Source of the DNA: Terriglobia bacterium
GTDB taxonomy: Bacteria > Acidobacteriota > Terriglobia > Terriglobales > Acidobacteriaceae
Assembly: GCA_020072645.1 (NCBI GenBank)
Contig: JAIQGK010000025.1
Coordinates: 1-53,177 of the forward strand
DNA: 53,177 nt
Direction of reading: 5' to 3'
The translations under genes and the position numbers were made by a program. This document shows positions 34,368-43,823 of this stretch, in pieces. How positions within the stretch are numbered: the first letter of the stretch is position 1; each line of letters opens with the position of its first letter. The notes beneath the pieces were generated by a model. It searched no databases. It was not told where the DNA came from and was given only the letters and a program-made list of their open reading frames with translations.

Positions 34368-36299
34368 ATGAAGAACACCCTTAAACTCTGTCTGCTGGTC
34401 TTGCTGGCGGCCGTTCCGGCTGCCGCCCAGACCGAGGGAATCCGCTCGTTTGACTCCCGCATTACCGTGAATCCCGATGGCAGCATGCAGGTGGTTGAAA
34501 CCATTGCGGTTGAGTCTGCCGGCGTCGATATCGTTCACGGTATCTATCGCGATTTTCCAACGCGCTACAAGGACCGCGCCGGCAACGGCTATTCCGTCCT
34601 TTTTTATGTGGTCAGCGTGCGCCGTGACGGCAATTCAGAGCCCTACCACACTGAGAATTTGAGCAACGGCATTCGAGTTTACTTTGGCAGTTCCAGCTAT
34701 GACCTGCCGGCCGGCGACCACACGTACCAGTTTTCTTACCGCACCAATCGCCAGCTTGGTTTCTTCCGCGACCATGATGAACTTTATTGGAACGTAACCG
34801 GCAACGCGTGGAAGTTTCCCATTGACGTGGCCACAGCCACGGTATTGCTGCCGCCAAATGTACGGAGCCAGGTAACAGACCTGAGCGGTTATTCGGGGTA
34901 TCAAGGCGATAAGGGCCATGCCACGGCGCAGAAGGATGAGGACGGCAATCCCACCTTTCGCGCAGAAAATCTTGCACCCCAGCAAGGGCTTACGATTGCG
35001 GTGAGCTGGCCCAAAGGCCTGATCGCCGAGCCCACGGCGGAACAGAAGCGCGCATGGTTCATCTCTGACAACAAATCAACCTTCGTCGGACTCGCTGGCT
35101 TGATCGTTGTCCTTCTGTATTACGTGATGATCTGGAGCATGGTGGGCAGGGACCCTGCGAGTGGGACGATTGTTCCGCTTTACGAGCCGCCGGACAACAT
35201 GTCCCCCGCCGCCATACGTTTTCTGGAGCGCATGGGCGGTGACGAAAAAGGGTTTACGTCCGCAATCATGGGCCTGGCTGCCAAGGGCTGTCTGACGATT
35301 GAGCAAGATGAATCCAAGACCTACAAGCTGGTACGCCGAAAGAACGCCACAGCCAAAGACAGCAGGCTTTCTGGGGACGAAAAGAATCTGGCATGGACTT
35401 TGTTTGAAAATGGTAGTCCTTTGGTGCTGGAGAACAAGAACCATGAAGTGCTGTTGCGTGCGCGGAAAGGACTGGAAACAAATCTCCACGCCAACATAGA
35501 GACGACCAGTTTTCGCACCAACGCGCGCTATCTCTGGCCCGGGATTATCCTGTCACTGCTTACGATTGTGACCATGATTTTGCTGGGCGGTGATTCGCGC
35601 CTACCCGTAGCGCTCTTCATGTCAGTCTGGCTTACGGGATGGAGCTTTGGCGTTTATGCGCTCGTCAGCAGCGTGATTCGCGCGTGGAAGAGTGCAAGGG
35701 CTGAAGGCGTGCTGGGATTTGGACAGGCCGGGTTTATTACTCTTTTTAGTATCCCCTTTGTCATTGGGGAATGCCTTGGGCTGGGTATGCTGATATGGTC
35801 CTGCGGTGTGGCTGCCTCTGGTTTGATTGCCGCCGCCATCGGGATCAACGTGCTTTTTCACCATCTATTGAAAGCGCCCACACTCGCCGGACGCGCCCTC
35901 ATGGACCGCGTGGAAGGCTTCAAAATGTTCCTGACGGCTGTGGATAGCGATCGCCTGCAAACCATCGCGCGACCCGATAAGACGCCTCAGCTCTTTGAAC
36001 GCTTCCTTCCCTACGCTTTTGCCATGGGAGTGGAGCACGCATGGGCCCAGCAATTCTCCCAGGCGCTGGCGCAGGCCGCTACTGCCGGCGGCACGGGAGG
36101 AGGTACGGCTTATTCGCCTTCGTGGTATTCCGGCGCGTCCTTTGGATCATTTTCCGCGACGGCTTTTACCTCGAGCTTTAGCAGTTCATTTTCCAGCGCG
36201 ATCTCTTCGTCTTCCACTGCTCCAGGATCATCTTCGGGTTCGGGAGGGGGCGGTTCGTCCGGCGGAGGTGGTGGCGGCGGTGGCGGCGGGGGCTGGTAA
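34368..36299 (+). CDS. DUF2207 family membrane protein
   Basis: A 643-residue protein with a signal peptide (about 1-21), an exported beta-rich domain (FDSRITVNPDGSMQVVETI to about residue 225), one membrane segment (about 237-260), a cytosolic stretch, two to three more segments (about 385-500) and a low-complexity tail. The order matches DUF2207 proteins. The tail is Ser/Thr-rich, then Gly-rich, ending GGGGGW, typical of this family. The function is unknown. Confidence 0.9.
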   Translation: MKNTLKLCLLVLLAAVPAAAQTEGIRSFDSRITVNPDGSMQVVETIAVESAGVDIVHGIYRDFPTRYKDRAGNGYSVLFYVVSVRRDGNSEPYHTENLSNGIRVYFGSSSYDLPAGDHTYQFSYRTNRQLGFFRDHDELYWNVTGNAWKFPIDVATATVLLPPNVRSQVTDLSGYSGYQGDKGHATAQKDEDGNPTFRAENLAPQQGLTIAVSWPKGLIAEPTAEQKRAWFISDNKSTFVGLAGLIVVLLYYVMIWSMVGRDPASGTIVPLYEPPDNMSPAAIRFLERMGGDEKGFTSAIMGLAAKGCLTIEQDESKTYKLVRRKNATAKDSRLSGDEKNLAWTLFENGSPLVLENKNHEVLLRARKGLETNLHANIETTSFRTNARYLWPGIILSLLTIVTMILLGGDSRLPVALFMSVWLTGWSFGVYALVSSVIRAWKSARAEGVLGFGQAGFITLFSIPFVIGECLGLGMLIWSCGVAASGLIAAAIGINVLFHHLLKAPTLAGRALMDRVEGFKMFLTAVDSDRLQTIARPDKTPQLFERFLPYAFAMGVEHAWAQQFSQALAQAATAGGTGGGTAYSPSWYSGASFGSFSATAFTSSFSSSFSSAISSSSTAPGSSSGSGGGGSSGGGGGGGGGGGW

Positions 36300-36404
36300 A
36301 GCGAAAGCCGCTGGCAATAAAACACAAAGAATTTCAGGTCGTGTGACAGCGGTCACAGCTGAAAAACCCACCTTCACGGATACTTATGCTTCGTGGAGGT
36401 TGCG

Positions 36405-36818
36405 ATGAAATTCACCAGAGTCGTCTTAGGGATATTCGCGCTGCTTCTGTCAGGGGCGGTAATTACTCTTGTTTCCCAGGAAAAAAACTCGCCGACGCAT
36501 GTGAGTTATACCTACGCGCCAACCAGCGAGCAGACTATGCGTGGCTGGGTGGTTGAGACAAAAGATTTTGAGTGTCCCGTGACCGGCACCGTGGGTTCGC
36601 ACATCACGGTAAAGAATGAGACCTCAAGCATTGAGGTCCATCTGGCTCCTGCCTCATTCATGAAGCAATATGAAATCAAGTTCCGCAAGGGCGACAACGT
36701 AACGGTGATTGGCTCCAAAATTACGTTTGAGGGCAAGAGCGCGCTGATAGCGAAGTCCGTAGCAATTGGGAACGATACATACAACTTCCGCGACCAGTCA
36801 GGGAAACCTCTCTGGTAG
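36405..36818 (+). CDS. Exported OB-fold-like small protein
   Basis: A 137-residue protein with an N-terminal hydrophobic segment (about 5-23) that is either signal peptide or anchor. The rest (GWVVETKDFECPVTG, ITVKNETSSIEVHLAP, FRKGDNVTVIGSKI, then NFRDQSGKPLW) has the strand pattern of bacterial OB-fold proteins. The ATG at 36405 follows GGAGG by five bases; the GTG four codons earlier overlaps that site. No function is known. A terminator follows. Confidence 0.65.
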   Translation: MKFTRVVLGIFALLLSGAVITLVSQEKNSPTHVSYTYAPTSEQTMRGWVVETKDFECPVTGTVGSHITVKNETSSIEVHLAPASFMKQYEIKFRKGDNVTVIGSKITFEGKSALIAKSVAIGNDTYNFRDQSGKPLW

Positions 36819-36861
36819 TGGATTGCTGCTGCTGTTTCCTGGGGGAGGAAATAGCATAGAC

Positions 36862-36892
36862 AAAGGCCGGGCTCTCCGTGAGTCCGGCTTTT
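36862..36892 (+). terminator. Terminator after the OB-fold-like gene
   Basis: A 9-base stem (36866-36874 with 36880-36888, one G-T pair) with a 5-base loop is followed by TTTT. Confidence 0.8.
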
Positions 36893-37038
36893 GGTTTTGG
36901 AGCCGTTTAAAAGACGGCCTTCTCCGGGCGGTGACCCGCCAGAATTTTGCCCACTGCCTGCCTGATTGCCACCGTTGATTCAGTCCGCTGCGTAACTTCT
37001 GCGGCATTTCTGCGTATCATTACCGTCCAAGGCCGCCG

Positions 37039-37530
37039 ATGATGGATTTCCATAGCCTCTACCAAAGCTATGCGCCGCAGGTGCATCGCTTTGTGCTGTT
37101 CCTTTGCGGCGACGCGGCCCTGGCGGACGACATTACTTCAGAGACATTCGTGCGCGCGTGGACCTCGCGCGGCAAGATCAGGGAGGCGACGGTCAAAGCC
37201 TACCTGTTTACGATTGCCCGCAACCTGTACCGCGACCATCTGCGCCGCAACAACCGGCTCACGGAGCTGGAAGATTCCATTCCCGATCCGGCAGTGGGCC
37301 TGGCCACACGCACGGAGCACAAGGCTGAATTGAGCGCCGTGATAGATGCCCTGCGCCAGCTCTCTGAAGTTGACCGCGCCGCTCTGCTGATGCGCGTGCA
37401 GGAAGAAATGCCGTATGAAGAAATTGCCCAGACCCTGAATCTCCCCGTAACCACAGTAAAGGTCAAAGTTCATCGCGCGCGATTGAAGCTGATGCGCGCC
37501 AGAGAAAATTTCCAGGAGGTGCGCCCATGA
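37039..37530 (+). CDS. ECF-type RNA polymerase sigma factor
   Basis: A 163-residue sigma-70 factor with region 2 (FVLFLCGDAALADDITSETF) and region 4 (MPYEEIAQTLNLPVTTVKVK, a helix-turn-helix). It lacks regions 1 and 3, as ECF factors do. The four-base overlap with the next gene, a probable anti-sigma, implies coupled translation. The target promoters are not visible here. ATG codons at 37039 and 37042 both fit. Confidence 0.93.
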   Translation: MMDFHSLYQSYAPQVHRFVLFLCGDAALADDITSETFVRAWTSRGKIREATVKAYLFTIARNLYRDHLRRNNRLTELEDSIPDPAVGLATRTEHKAELSAVIDALRQLSEVDRAALLMRVQEEMPYEEIAQTLNLPVTTVKVKVHRARLKLMRARENFQEVRP

Positions 37531-38162
37531 AAATAGAGCGCGAAATCATTGTCGATCTGTTGCCAGCCTATTTTTCCGGCGAGGCCAGCGCGGCTACACG
37601 CGCGCTGGTGGAAGATTTTTTTCGCGAGAACCCGGATTTTGAAAAGTCAGCCCGCTCCGCTGCCGGGCCGCTGGAGAGCCTGAAGGCTGCTCCGTCCAGA
37701 CTGGGTGCTGCACTTGATCCGGAAAAAGAAAAGCTGGCCCTGGAGCGCGCCCGGCTGGTGACGGAAACGCGAACCTCATTCTTCTGGCTGGCCGTCATCA
37801 GCACGCTGATGCTGTTTCTCTTCCGCATTCAAAATGGCAAGCTCATCTGGATCGTCTGGGGTGGTTCGGGTTCCGGTTTCGGGGGCCGCGGGGCATTATT
37901 CATCGCAATGGCGGTATTTTTCTGGCTCTTCTATTTTTATGCCCGCAGCCGTACTACCCCACTGCCTGCTCATACAAAGTTTTTGTGGATGGCAACTTTT
38001 TATAGCCTTCTGGCCGGCCTATTCAAAATCGAAAACCATAAGATCGTCTGGGTTTTGTTTCAAGGTGACCCGAGCGCGGGGATTTTTATCGCGGCGTTTG
38101 CTGCCGCCCTTTGGGGTATCTATTTTATCCAGCGGTGGCAATTCAAGCGCACAGAGAAATAG
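37527..38162 (+). CDS. Probable membrane anti-sigma factor
   Basis: A 211-residue protein overlapping the sigma gene by four bases. The N-terminal 60 residues (DLLPAYFSGEASAATRALVEDFF) resemble anti-sigma domains of ECF partners but lack the zinc-binding His/Cys motif. About five hydrophobic segments follow (85-100, 120-140, 150-165, 170-190, and a last short one). It likely holds the sigma factor at the membrane until a signal arrives. The role is inferred from position and architecture. Confidence 0.7.
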   Translation: MKIEREIIVDLLPAYFSGEASAATRALVEDFFRENPDFEKSARSAAGPLESLKAAPSRLGAALDPEKEKLALERARLVTETRTSFFWLAVISTLMLFLFRIQNGKLIWIVWGGSGSGFGGRGALFIAMAVFFWLFYFYARSRTTPLPAHTKFLWMATFYSLLAGLFKIENHKIVWVLFQGDPSAGIFIAAFAAALWGIYFIQRWQFKRTEK

Positions 38163-38276
38163 GTATGTCTCAATCTTCAATAGCCGGGAGGCCCGTGGCC
38201 GCCGAGCGGCAAATAACAAGGCAACAGACCGAAGGCAAACAAAAATGATGCCTAAGCGGTTTGGAGCGAAGCGACA

Positions 38277-39332
38277 TTATGGATTAGCTGTGATCTCGCC
38301 GATATTGGCCACGGTGTCGCCTTTCTTCATCGACGGCACGCCGCAGATGTAAAGCACCACTCCAGACGCGGGCGCGTGGGCTTCATAAATCGTCTTGCCA
38401 AAATAATCGGTGACGTAGCCAATCTTCATTCCCGCCTCAGCGTAAGTTCCGCGCTGCACGAGAGGATAAAAAATTCCTGGCTGATCGCTGGCAACAGTAT
38501 CAACTTTGCCAAGCCACACGGGATGTTCCACCATTGCGGGCGTTCCTGACAGCATTTTTAGATAGCGCATGAGGCTGAGAGTGCCGTTGGCCAGCAGCGC
38601 GACATCATCGGTCTCGACAGTCCCAGAATATCCAGCTTCCACGGCAATGGCGGGCTTGCCGCGCGTGTTGGCGGTGTTATCCAGGTAGCGAGAGGCTGCT
38701 GGATCTTTAGGGCGATCACTCCAGACGATAACGTGGTCCAGGCCAAAGGCGAGCACCATGTCATGCGTGGCGGCGTCCATTTTGGCATTGCCGGATTTCG
38801 GCCAGTAAGCGTAGGGTCGAAGATTTTCATCGATATCGCCGCCGTGGTAATCGACAAGATAATCGCAGCGTTCGACGACCTGTTTGGTAATCGCATAAGA
38901 AACGCGCTCTGTCTGCGTGCCGTCCGGCTTGCCAGGATAGAAACGGTTCATGCTCTTGCCGTCCACGGGATTCACGTGCGGGACTTTTTGCTCAAAGGAT
39001 GCGATGTTGACCAGGGGCAGAATGATAACAGTACCGGAAACCTGCGCGGGATCGAGCAACTGAATCACTTTTTCCAGCGCGATGATGGACGCATATTCCG
39101 TGCCGTGCGCGCCGGAAACCAAAGCCAGCACCGGCCCGGGCTTGCTCCCGCGAACAACCACAACGGGAATCGACGCTGCTGCGTCAACACCGGCAGGGAT
39201 TTCCAGCGTGCCGGTGGCTTTTTGTCCGGGTCCGGCTGTGGCGGTGCCGACAGTAAAGCTGTTTTGCGCCAGCATGGCAGTTGAGCAGAAGGCGACGAGA
39301 GATAACAAGCAGACAGCGCGAGTGAGTTTCAT
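38277..39332 (-). CDS. Exported aspartoacylase/succinylglutamate desuccinylase-like hydrolase
   Basis: A 351-residue M14-type zinc hydrolase. A signal peptide (1-20, ending MLAQ) points to export. Zinc motif GAHGTEYAS (His and Glu) and the later DYHGGDIDE (His) match the AspA/AstE family. Members remove acyl groups or cleave amides. I start at ATG 39332 because the signal peptide begins there; 28 upstream codons lack family character. It is divergent from an acyl-CoA ligase gene. Confidence 0.85.
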   Translation of the reverse strand: MKLTRAVCLLSLVAFCSTAMLAQNSFTVGTATAGPGQKATGTLEIPAGVDAAASIPVVVVRGSKPGPVLALVSGAHGTEYASIIALEKVIQLLDPAQVSGTVIILPLVNIASFEQKVPHVNPVDGKSMNRFYPGKPDGTQTERVSYAITKQVVERCDYLVDYHGGDIDENLRPYAYWPKSGNAKMDAATHDMVLAFGLDHVIVWSDRPKDPAASRYLDNTANTRGKPAIAVEAGYSGTVETDDVALLANGTLSLMRYLKMLSGTPAMVEHPVWLGKVDTVASDQPGIFYPLVQRGTYAEAGMKIGYVTDYFGKTIYEAHAPASGVVLYICGVPSMKKGDTVANIGEITANP

Positions 39333-39444
39333 GCCGGGAGAAGTATAAGCCAGCCGTGACAGAGTGCGTGCAGGAATCGTGCTAGTATAGGCGCGTTTCG
39401 CTGGTATCAGAATCAATCGTCAGCGTTCCGGAGGGCTTTTCGCA

Positions 39445-41076
39445 ATGAAGGGATCCATGATGGATTACCCGCTCACCCTGCAAGCTATCCTGGAGCGAAT
39501 CCCAAAGACTTATCCTAATGTTGAAATAGTTTCGCGCCTGCCGGATGGCGGAGTGCAGCGTTACACGTATCTGGATTTTTATCGCCGGACCAAGGCGCTG
39601 GCGGAGGCATTGCACGGCGCGGGACTGCGGCCGGGCGATCGCGTGGCTACCCTCTGCTGGAACCACTCTGCGCATCTTGAAGCTTACTTCGGGGTGCCAA
39701 GCGCCGGCGGCGTGGTGCACACGCTCAATTTGCGGCTGCATCCGCAGGAGCTGGCCTTCATTGTGAATCATGCGCAGGACCGTTTTCTGATTGTGGATGA
39801 CGTACTCCTGCCGCTGTTTGAGCAGTTCAAGGACAAGGTTAAGCCGGAACACGTGTTTGTTGTTGGTCAACAGAAACAGGCTTTGCCGCCCGGTACGAAA
39901 AGTTATGAAGAGCTGTTGGCGTCAGCAAGCGGTGACTATGAATTTCCACGCGCTGACGAAGACGATGCAGCCGCGATGTGCTTTACTTCCGGCACAACCG
40001 GCAATTCCAAGGGAGTGCTCTACTCACACCGCGCATTAATCCTGCATGCGCTGGCTTTTTCCCTGCCGGACGCTTTCTGCGTTTCACTGCATGACGTTTG
40101 TATGGCGCTGGCACCGATGTTCCACGCTAATGCCCACGGACTGCCGCACGTGGCCATCATGCTGGGTTGCAAGCTGGTGATGCCCGGACGGCAGCTTGAT
40201 GCACCGTCCATCCTTGATCTGTTCAGCTCAGAGCAGGTCACGCTGGCCACGGCCGTCCCTACGGTCTGGGCGGGAATTCTGGAGGCGCTGGAAAGAGAGC
40301 CCTCACGCTGGAAGATAGCGCCGAAATTTCGCGGCTTTGTGGGCGGGACAGCGGTGCCGGAAGCGTTGGTGCGTAAGCTGGACGCACGCGGCCTGCCGCT
40401 GATCCAGGTCTGGGGCATGACAGAGACGACGCCTGTGGCGGTCTGCTCCACGCTGAAATCGCACATGCTGGAATGGACCGAAGATGAGCGTTACCGCGTG
40501 CGTGTCCGGCAGGGACGGGCGCTGCCATTTATGGAGGTACGCGTAGTAAATGATAATGGCGAAGCTCCGTGGGACGGCACAACGCTGGGTGAGTTGCACG
40601 TGAAGGGAGCATGGACTGCGGCCAGCTACTTCAACGCCCCAGGCACGGAAGATCGCTGGACGGCCGACGGCTGGCTGCGTACCGGTGACATCGCCACGAT
40701 CGATGCAGAGGGATACGTGCAGATTGCTGACCGAGCCAAGGACCTGATCAAGTCCGGAGGCGAATGGATCAGTTCAGTCGATCTGGAAAATGCTTTGGTA
40801 GCACATCCTGCAGTGCGCGAAGCGGGCGTGATTGCTGTGCCGCATCCAAAGTGGGACGAGCGCCCGGTGGCCGCAATAGTGCTGCGCTCCGGGGCGACGG
40901 CAAGTCCCGATGAGTTGCGCGAGTTTTTAGCGTTGCGCTTTGCTAAATGGCAACTGCCGGATGCTTTCGTATTTCTTGATGAACTGCCGCATACATCGAC
41001 GGGAAAGTTATCCAAGCTGGAATTGCGCAAACGGTTTGCGAAATGGCAGTGGGAGAAAACCGGAGCGACGTCATAG
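39445..41076 (+). CDS. Long-chain acyl-CoA ligase (AMP-binding)
   Basis: A 543-residue adenylate-forming enzyme: FTSGTTGNSKGVLYSH binds ATP, WGMTETTP and DGWLRTGDIA follow, and the C-terminal catalytic Lys lies in TSTGKLSK. It should activate fatty or other carboxylic acids to CoA esters via an acyl-AMP. The substrate cannot be told from sequence. GGAGGG stands nine bases before ATG 39445; another ATG pair lies four to five codons on. Confidence 0.92.
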   Translation: MKGSMMDYPLTLQAILERIPKTYPNVEIVSRLPDGGVQRYTYLDFYRRTKALAEALHGAGLRPGDRVATLCWNHSAHLEAYFGVPSAGGVVHTLNLRLHPQELAFIVNHAQDRFLIVDDVLLPLFEQFKDKVKPEHVFVVGQQKQALPPGTKSYEELLASASGDYEFPRADEDDAAAMCFTSGTTGNSKGVLYSHRALILHALAFSLPDAFCVSLHDVCMALAPMFHANAHGLPHVAIMLGCKLVMPGRQLDAPSILDLFSSEQVTLATAVPTVWAGILEALEREPSRWKIAPKFRGFVGGTAVPEALVRKLDARGLPLIQVWGMTETTPVAVCSTLKSHMLEWTEDERYRVRVRQGRALPFMEVRVVNDNGEAPWDGTTLGELHVKGAWTAASYFNAPGTEDRWTADGWLRTGDIATIDAEGYVQIADRAKDLIKSGGEWISSVDLENALVAHPAVREAGVIAVPHPKWDERPVAAIVLRSGATASPDELREFLALRFAKWQLPDAFVFLDELPHTSTGKLSKLELRKRFAKWQWEKTGATS

Positions 41077-41081
41077 TGGCA

Positions 41082-41564
41082 TCATGCTGGGCGGATCTTA
41101 GAGGCAATTAAGTCTCTGAATTGCCGAAGATCTGCCGGATCGATAAACACGCGTTTGGGCACTATACCAACAACGTCCGTGCTCTGATAAAGCAAAAAGA
41201 GGTTCTGCGTTTCGCGAAATTTCTCGTACATGTTCCATGTCGCTTCCACGTGACCAAGCTGATGGTCGGCGACAATGCCCCGGTCGCTGATATTCACGGT
41301 TCACATACCAAACATGCGAATATTGCGCCGGTAAAACCGGCGGAATACCAAGGATGGAATCACCAATTGCAGAAGGAGCAGGAAAATGGAGAAACCAATC
41401 AGTATCAGCCCTAAACCATGATCTGAGTATATATAGATGACAGATCCCAATAGGAGCCCTGCTATGCCGACGCAGATACCTATGATCCAGCGAATGGACG
41501 AACGATGGCGAAGCCAGGCCATTTCGCTGAATTCGTGAGGGGTAATTTCATATTTCAGCTGCAC
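41082..41564 (-). pseudogene. YcxB-like membrane protein gene interrupted by an in-frame TGA
   Basis: Two open stretches in the same frame are separated by one stop codon (TGA, 41301-41303). The first 87 residues carry an N-terminal YEITPHEF motif and two membrane segments (about 26-43 and 48-68), then a basic FRRFYRRN. After the stop, NISDRGI, FLLYQSTDVVGIVPKRVF and FRDLIASK match the C-terminal half of YcxB proteins. Read through, the gene has the usual length of about 160 residues. A TATTAT lies 6 bases before the GTG start. A recent nonsense mutation or a base error both fit. Confidence 0.75.
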
Positions 41565-41570
41565 GGCTAA

Positions 41571-41576
41571 ATAATA
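41571..41576 (-). promoter_or_regulatory. -10 box of the YcxB-like gene (leaderless arrangement)
   Basis: TATTAT on the minus strand, 6 bases from the GTG at 41564, no Shine-Dalgarno. Confidence 0.45.
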
Positions 41577-41636
41577 GATGATTCGTTGAGAATTTCCCTG
41601 GGATCCTTGGGATTCGTCTTCATCTGTGGTGAGGTT

Positions 41637-42992
41637 TTACACTTTTTCCAGGCGCACCGGAATCCCCGGCTTCGGCTGCAGAGTGACCGACGGCTCGGGA
41701 TGCACTTTCGCAGGATCAATCGCCAGCGTGATGCGGAAGCGCTGCAGGATCAACGTAAGCGCGACCAGAAGTTCCGTCATGGCAAAATTCAAGCCGATGC
41801 ACGTGCGTGGGCCGGCGCCGAATGGGAGATAGGCGTAGCGCGGGCGGGCCGCGGAATTTTCCGGCGCGAACCGTTCCGGTCGAAAGACATCCGGGTCCTG
41901 CCACCATTTGGGATGGCGCTGCGTGATGTAGGGAAAGATCAGGATTTCCGATCCGGCGCTGATGCGATAGCCGCCAATTTCATCCTCATTCACGGCAGTG
42001 CGCGCCAGAGTCCACACCGGCGGATAGAGACGCATGCTTTCTTCCAGCACCATGCGTGAATATCGGAGCTTCATCAGGTCTTCATAAGTTGGAATGCGTC
42101 CGTTGAGAAAGGCCGCTTCGGCCTGCATGCGCTCCACAACGTCCGGTCGCGTGCCGATCAGATAACAGGTCCAAGCCAGAGCCAACGTAGTTGTTTCGTG
42201 TCCAGCGGTGAGCAGGGTGATGACTTCATCGCGCAGCTGCTTGTCAGACATGGCTGCGCCGTTCTCGTCGCGGGCTTCCATCAGCATGGTAAGCAGGTCA
42301 GAGATGCGCTGGGATTGGCTCCGGCGACCGGCGATGATGCGGTCAATGATGCCGTGAATGTTGGCCAGCGCAGCGCGATATTCACGGTTGCGCCGCGTGG
42401 GAATGCTGAGCGGCGGAGGGAAGATCGACCATGCTCGGTCGACGGAATAGTCGCGGCCAATATCAAGCGTGCGGCGAATCGATTCGGCATCGGCCTCAAG
42501 GTTAGTGGTAAAAAGCACCTGTGAGGCGATGTTCAGCGTGAGCCGCATAAAGTCCGGCACCACGTCAAAGACCTGATTGTCTTTGGCAGCGGGTTCCCAT
42601 CGGCGCAACATGGCCAAAGTATTTTCCGCCATGGTGCTGACGAACGATGCCACCTGCTGGCCTTGAAATGACGGCTGCGTCATTTTGCGCTGCCGCTGCC
42701 AGAGCGCGCCTTCACTGGTAAGCAGGCCTTCACCCAGCGAGAGTTTGAGAATCCTGTAACCGCGGCCTTTGCGGTAATTGGCAAAATTGCTTTGCAGGAC
42801 TTGCTGAATGTGGTCCGGATGACTGAGCTGGTGCGTCACCCATACGCCGCGATAGCGAACTACATCGCCATACGTGAGGGCCGCACGAAAGAAGCCCCCG
42901 AGCGGGTCTTTGCGAAATTGCGGCAAGTCCAGAAAAAACTGAAAAGTATGAGGACCGGGCGCGTAACTGGACTGGCGGGAGCGATTCAACAC
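41637..42992 (-). CDS. Cytochrome P450
   Basis: A P450 monooxygenase of about 451 residues. The I-helix AGHETTT, K-helix EESMR and haem-binding FGAGPRTCIG are all present. It hydroxylates an unknown substrate; the sequence style is of soluble CYP102/CYP4-like bacterial forms. No ferredoxin or reductase gene is adjacent. I propose GTG 42992 as start: TAGAAT (42998-43003) lies 5 bases upstream and the family's first conserved element (YAPGPHTFQFF) follows soon. The frame is open to a TTG at 43037 as an alternative. Confidence 0.92.
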   Translation of the reverse strand: MLNRSRQSSYAPGPHTFQFFLDLPQFRKDPLGGFFRAALTYGDVVRYRGVWVTHQLSHPDHIQQVLQSNFANYRKGRGYRILKLSLGEGLLTSEGALWQRQRKMTQPSFQGQQVASFVSTMAENTLAMLRRWEPAAKDNQVFDVVPDFMRLTLNIASQVLFTTNLEADAESIRRTLDIGRDYSVDRAWSIFPPPLSIPTRRNREYRAALANIHGIIDRIIAGRRSQSQRISDLLTMLMEARDENGAAMSDKQLRDEVITLLTAGHETTTLALAWTCYLIGTRPDVVERMQAEAAFLNGRIPTYEDLMKLRYSRMVLEESMRLYPPVWTLARTAVNEDEIGGYRISAGSEILIFPYITQRHPKWWQDPDVFRPERFAPENSAARPRYAYLPFGAGPRTCIGLNFAMTELLVALTLILQRFRITLAIDPAKVHPEPSVTLQPKPGIPVRLEKV

Positions 42993-42997
42993 TCTTG

Positions 42998-43003
42998 ATT
43001 CTA
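42998..43003 (-). promoter_or_regulatory. -10 box of the P450 gene (leaderless arrangement)
   Basis: TAGAAT on the minus strand, 5 bases from GTG 42992 or 8 bases from the next codon TTG 42989. Confidence 0.4.
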
Positions 43004-43322
43004 CCCGAGTGCGAGGCAGGCAGAAATGAAGGCGCAATTCTGCGCGCTGTCATGGTTAGACGGTGAAGGCGGCAAAAGGTCAGCACAGAAATCGCCAGTA
43101 AATATGCGGCTTGGAGCTGGTGTTCATTCGCGAACAGTACGATGCCGAAAGCGAACACCCGCTGCATCCGGCGTCAGCAGGCAATGGCCCCGCGGCTGAG
43201 TAGATTCAGTGGTTTACGCGCTTCGGCGCGTTTGGCATGGCAGGTGCGATTACTTTTGGCAGGAAGGAACAGCACAAGAGCTGGCAATTCCCAAATTGAA
43301 ACTCGAAAGATCAGGAGCTTAT

Positions 43323-43439
43323 ATGTTTGACGGCAAAAATAATCGTCTGCTTGATAGTTTTTCATTCCGGCTGGCGCTGACGGCAGCAGTTTTCGCGGTG
43401 TGGTCCGGCGCGGGATACGTATTGCTTTATCTGGCATAA
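43323..43439 (+). CDS. Very small membrane protein, 38 residues
   Basis: I do not recognise it. A 38-residue frame with a charged start (MFDGKNNR) and one hydrophobic segment (about 16-37) is preceded by AGGAG at five bases, a good ribosome binding site. A hairpin (GGTGAT/GTCACC, 43445-43460) lies just after the stop. Single-segment small membrane proteins of this size are common regulators of larger membrane complexes; no such link is visible here. Confidence 0.5.
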   Translation: MFDGKNNRLLDSFSFRLALTAAVFAVWSGAGYVLLYLA

Positions 43440-43823
43440 ACAGAGGTGATTTTCGTCACCAATCACATTAAGAAGAAAGCTTACATTGATATTTGTTGCG
43501 GCCGGGATTTCACATTCATAAAAAAACGTTCCGGCACGATTGCTGGACGGCTCGGCACAGAGGCATTGAACAAAGTGGAAATGCAAGCCAACGGCAAGCC
43601 CCGAGTGAATTCATAAGGCGGAAAATCGGCCGCGTAAGTTTTTCGAAGTTGAGGGCGTCGGTGCAACGTTAGAGTTAAGGCAGGATGTCGCGCAGTGTCC
43701 GGTTCATTAACTTTCACGCGACGGTGCACGGGCGCCCACAACACAAACAGTCTTCCACAATCCTGGGCCTAACCTGACCTTAGTTATTCCAAGATCTTCA
43801 TCGAAGCTTAAAAAGAATTGCCT
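43440..43823. other. Intergenic stretch without a recognised gene
   Basis: Apart from the short hairpin at 43445-43460 (no T-run) I see nothing. The open frame on the minus strand across 43481-43744 has no domain, no signal and no ribosome binding site. Confidence 0.4.

Noticed and set aside
41301-41303. Selenocysteine at the TGA of the YcxB-like gene
   Set aside because: No Sec-insertion hairpin is apparent after it, and the family has no redox role at this site; a mutation or base error is simpler.
43481-43744. Minus-strand frame of 87 codons
   Set aside because: No ribosome binding site, no domain, and atypical composition.
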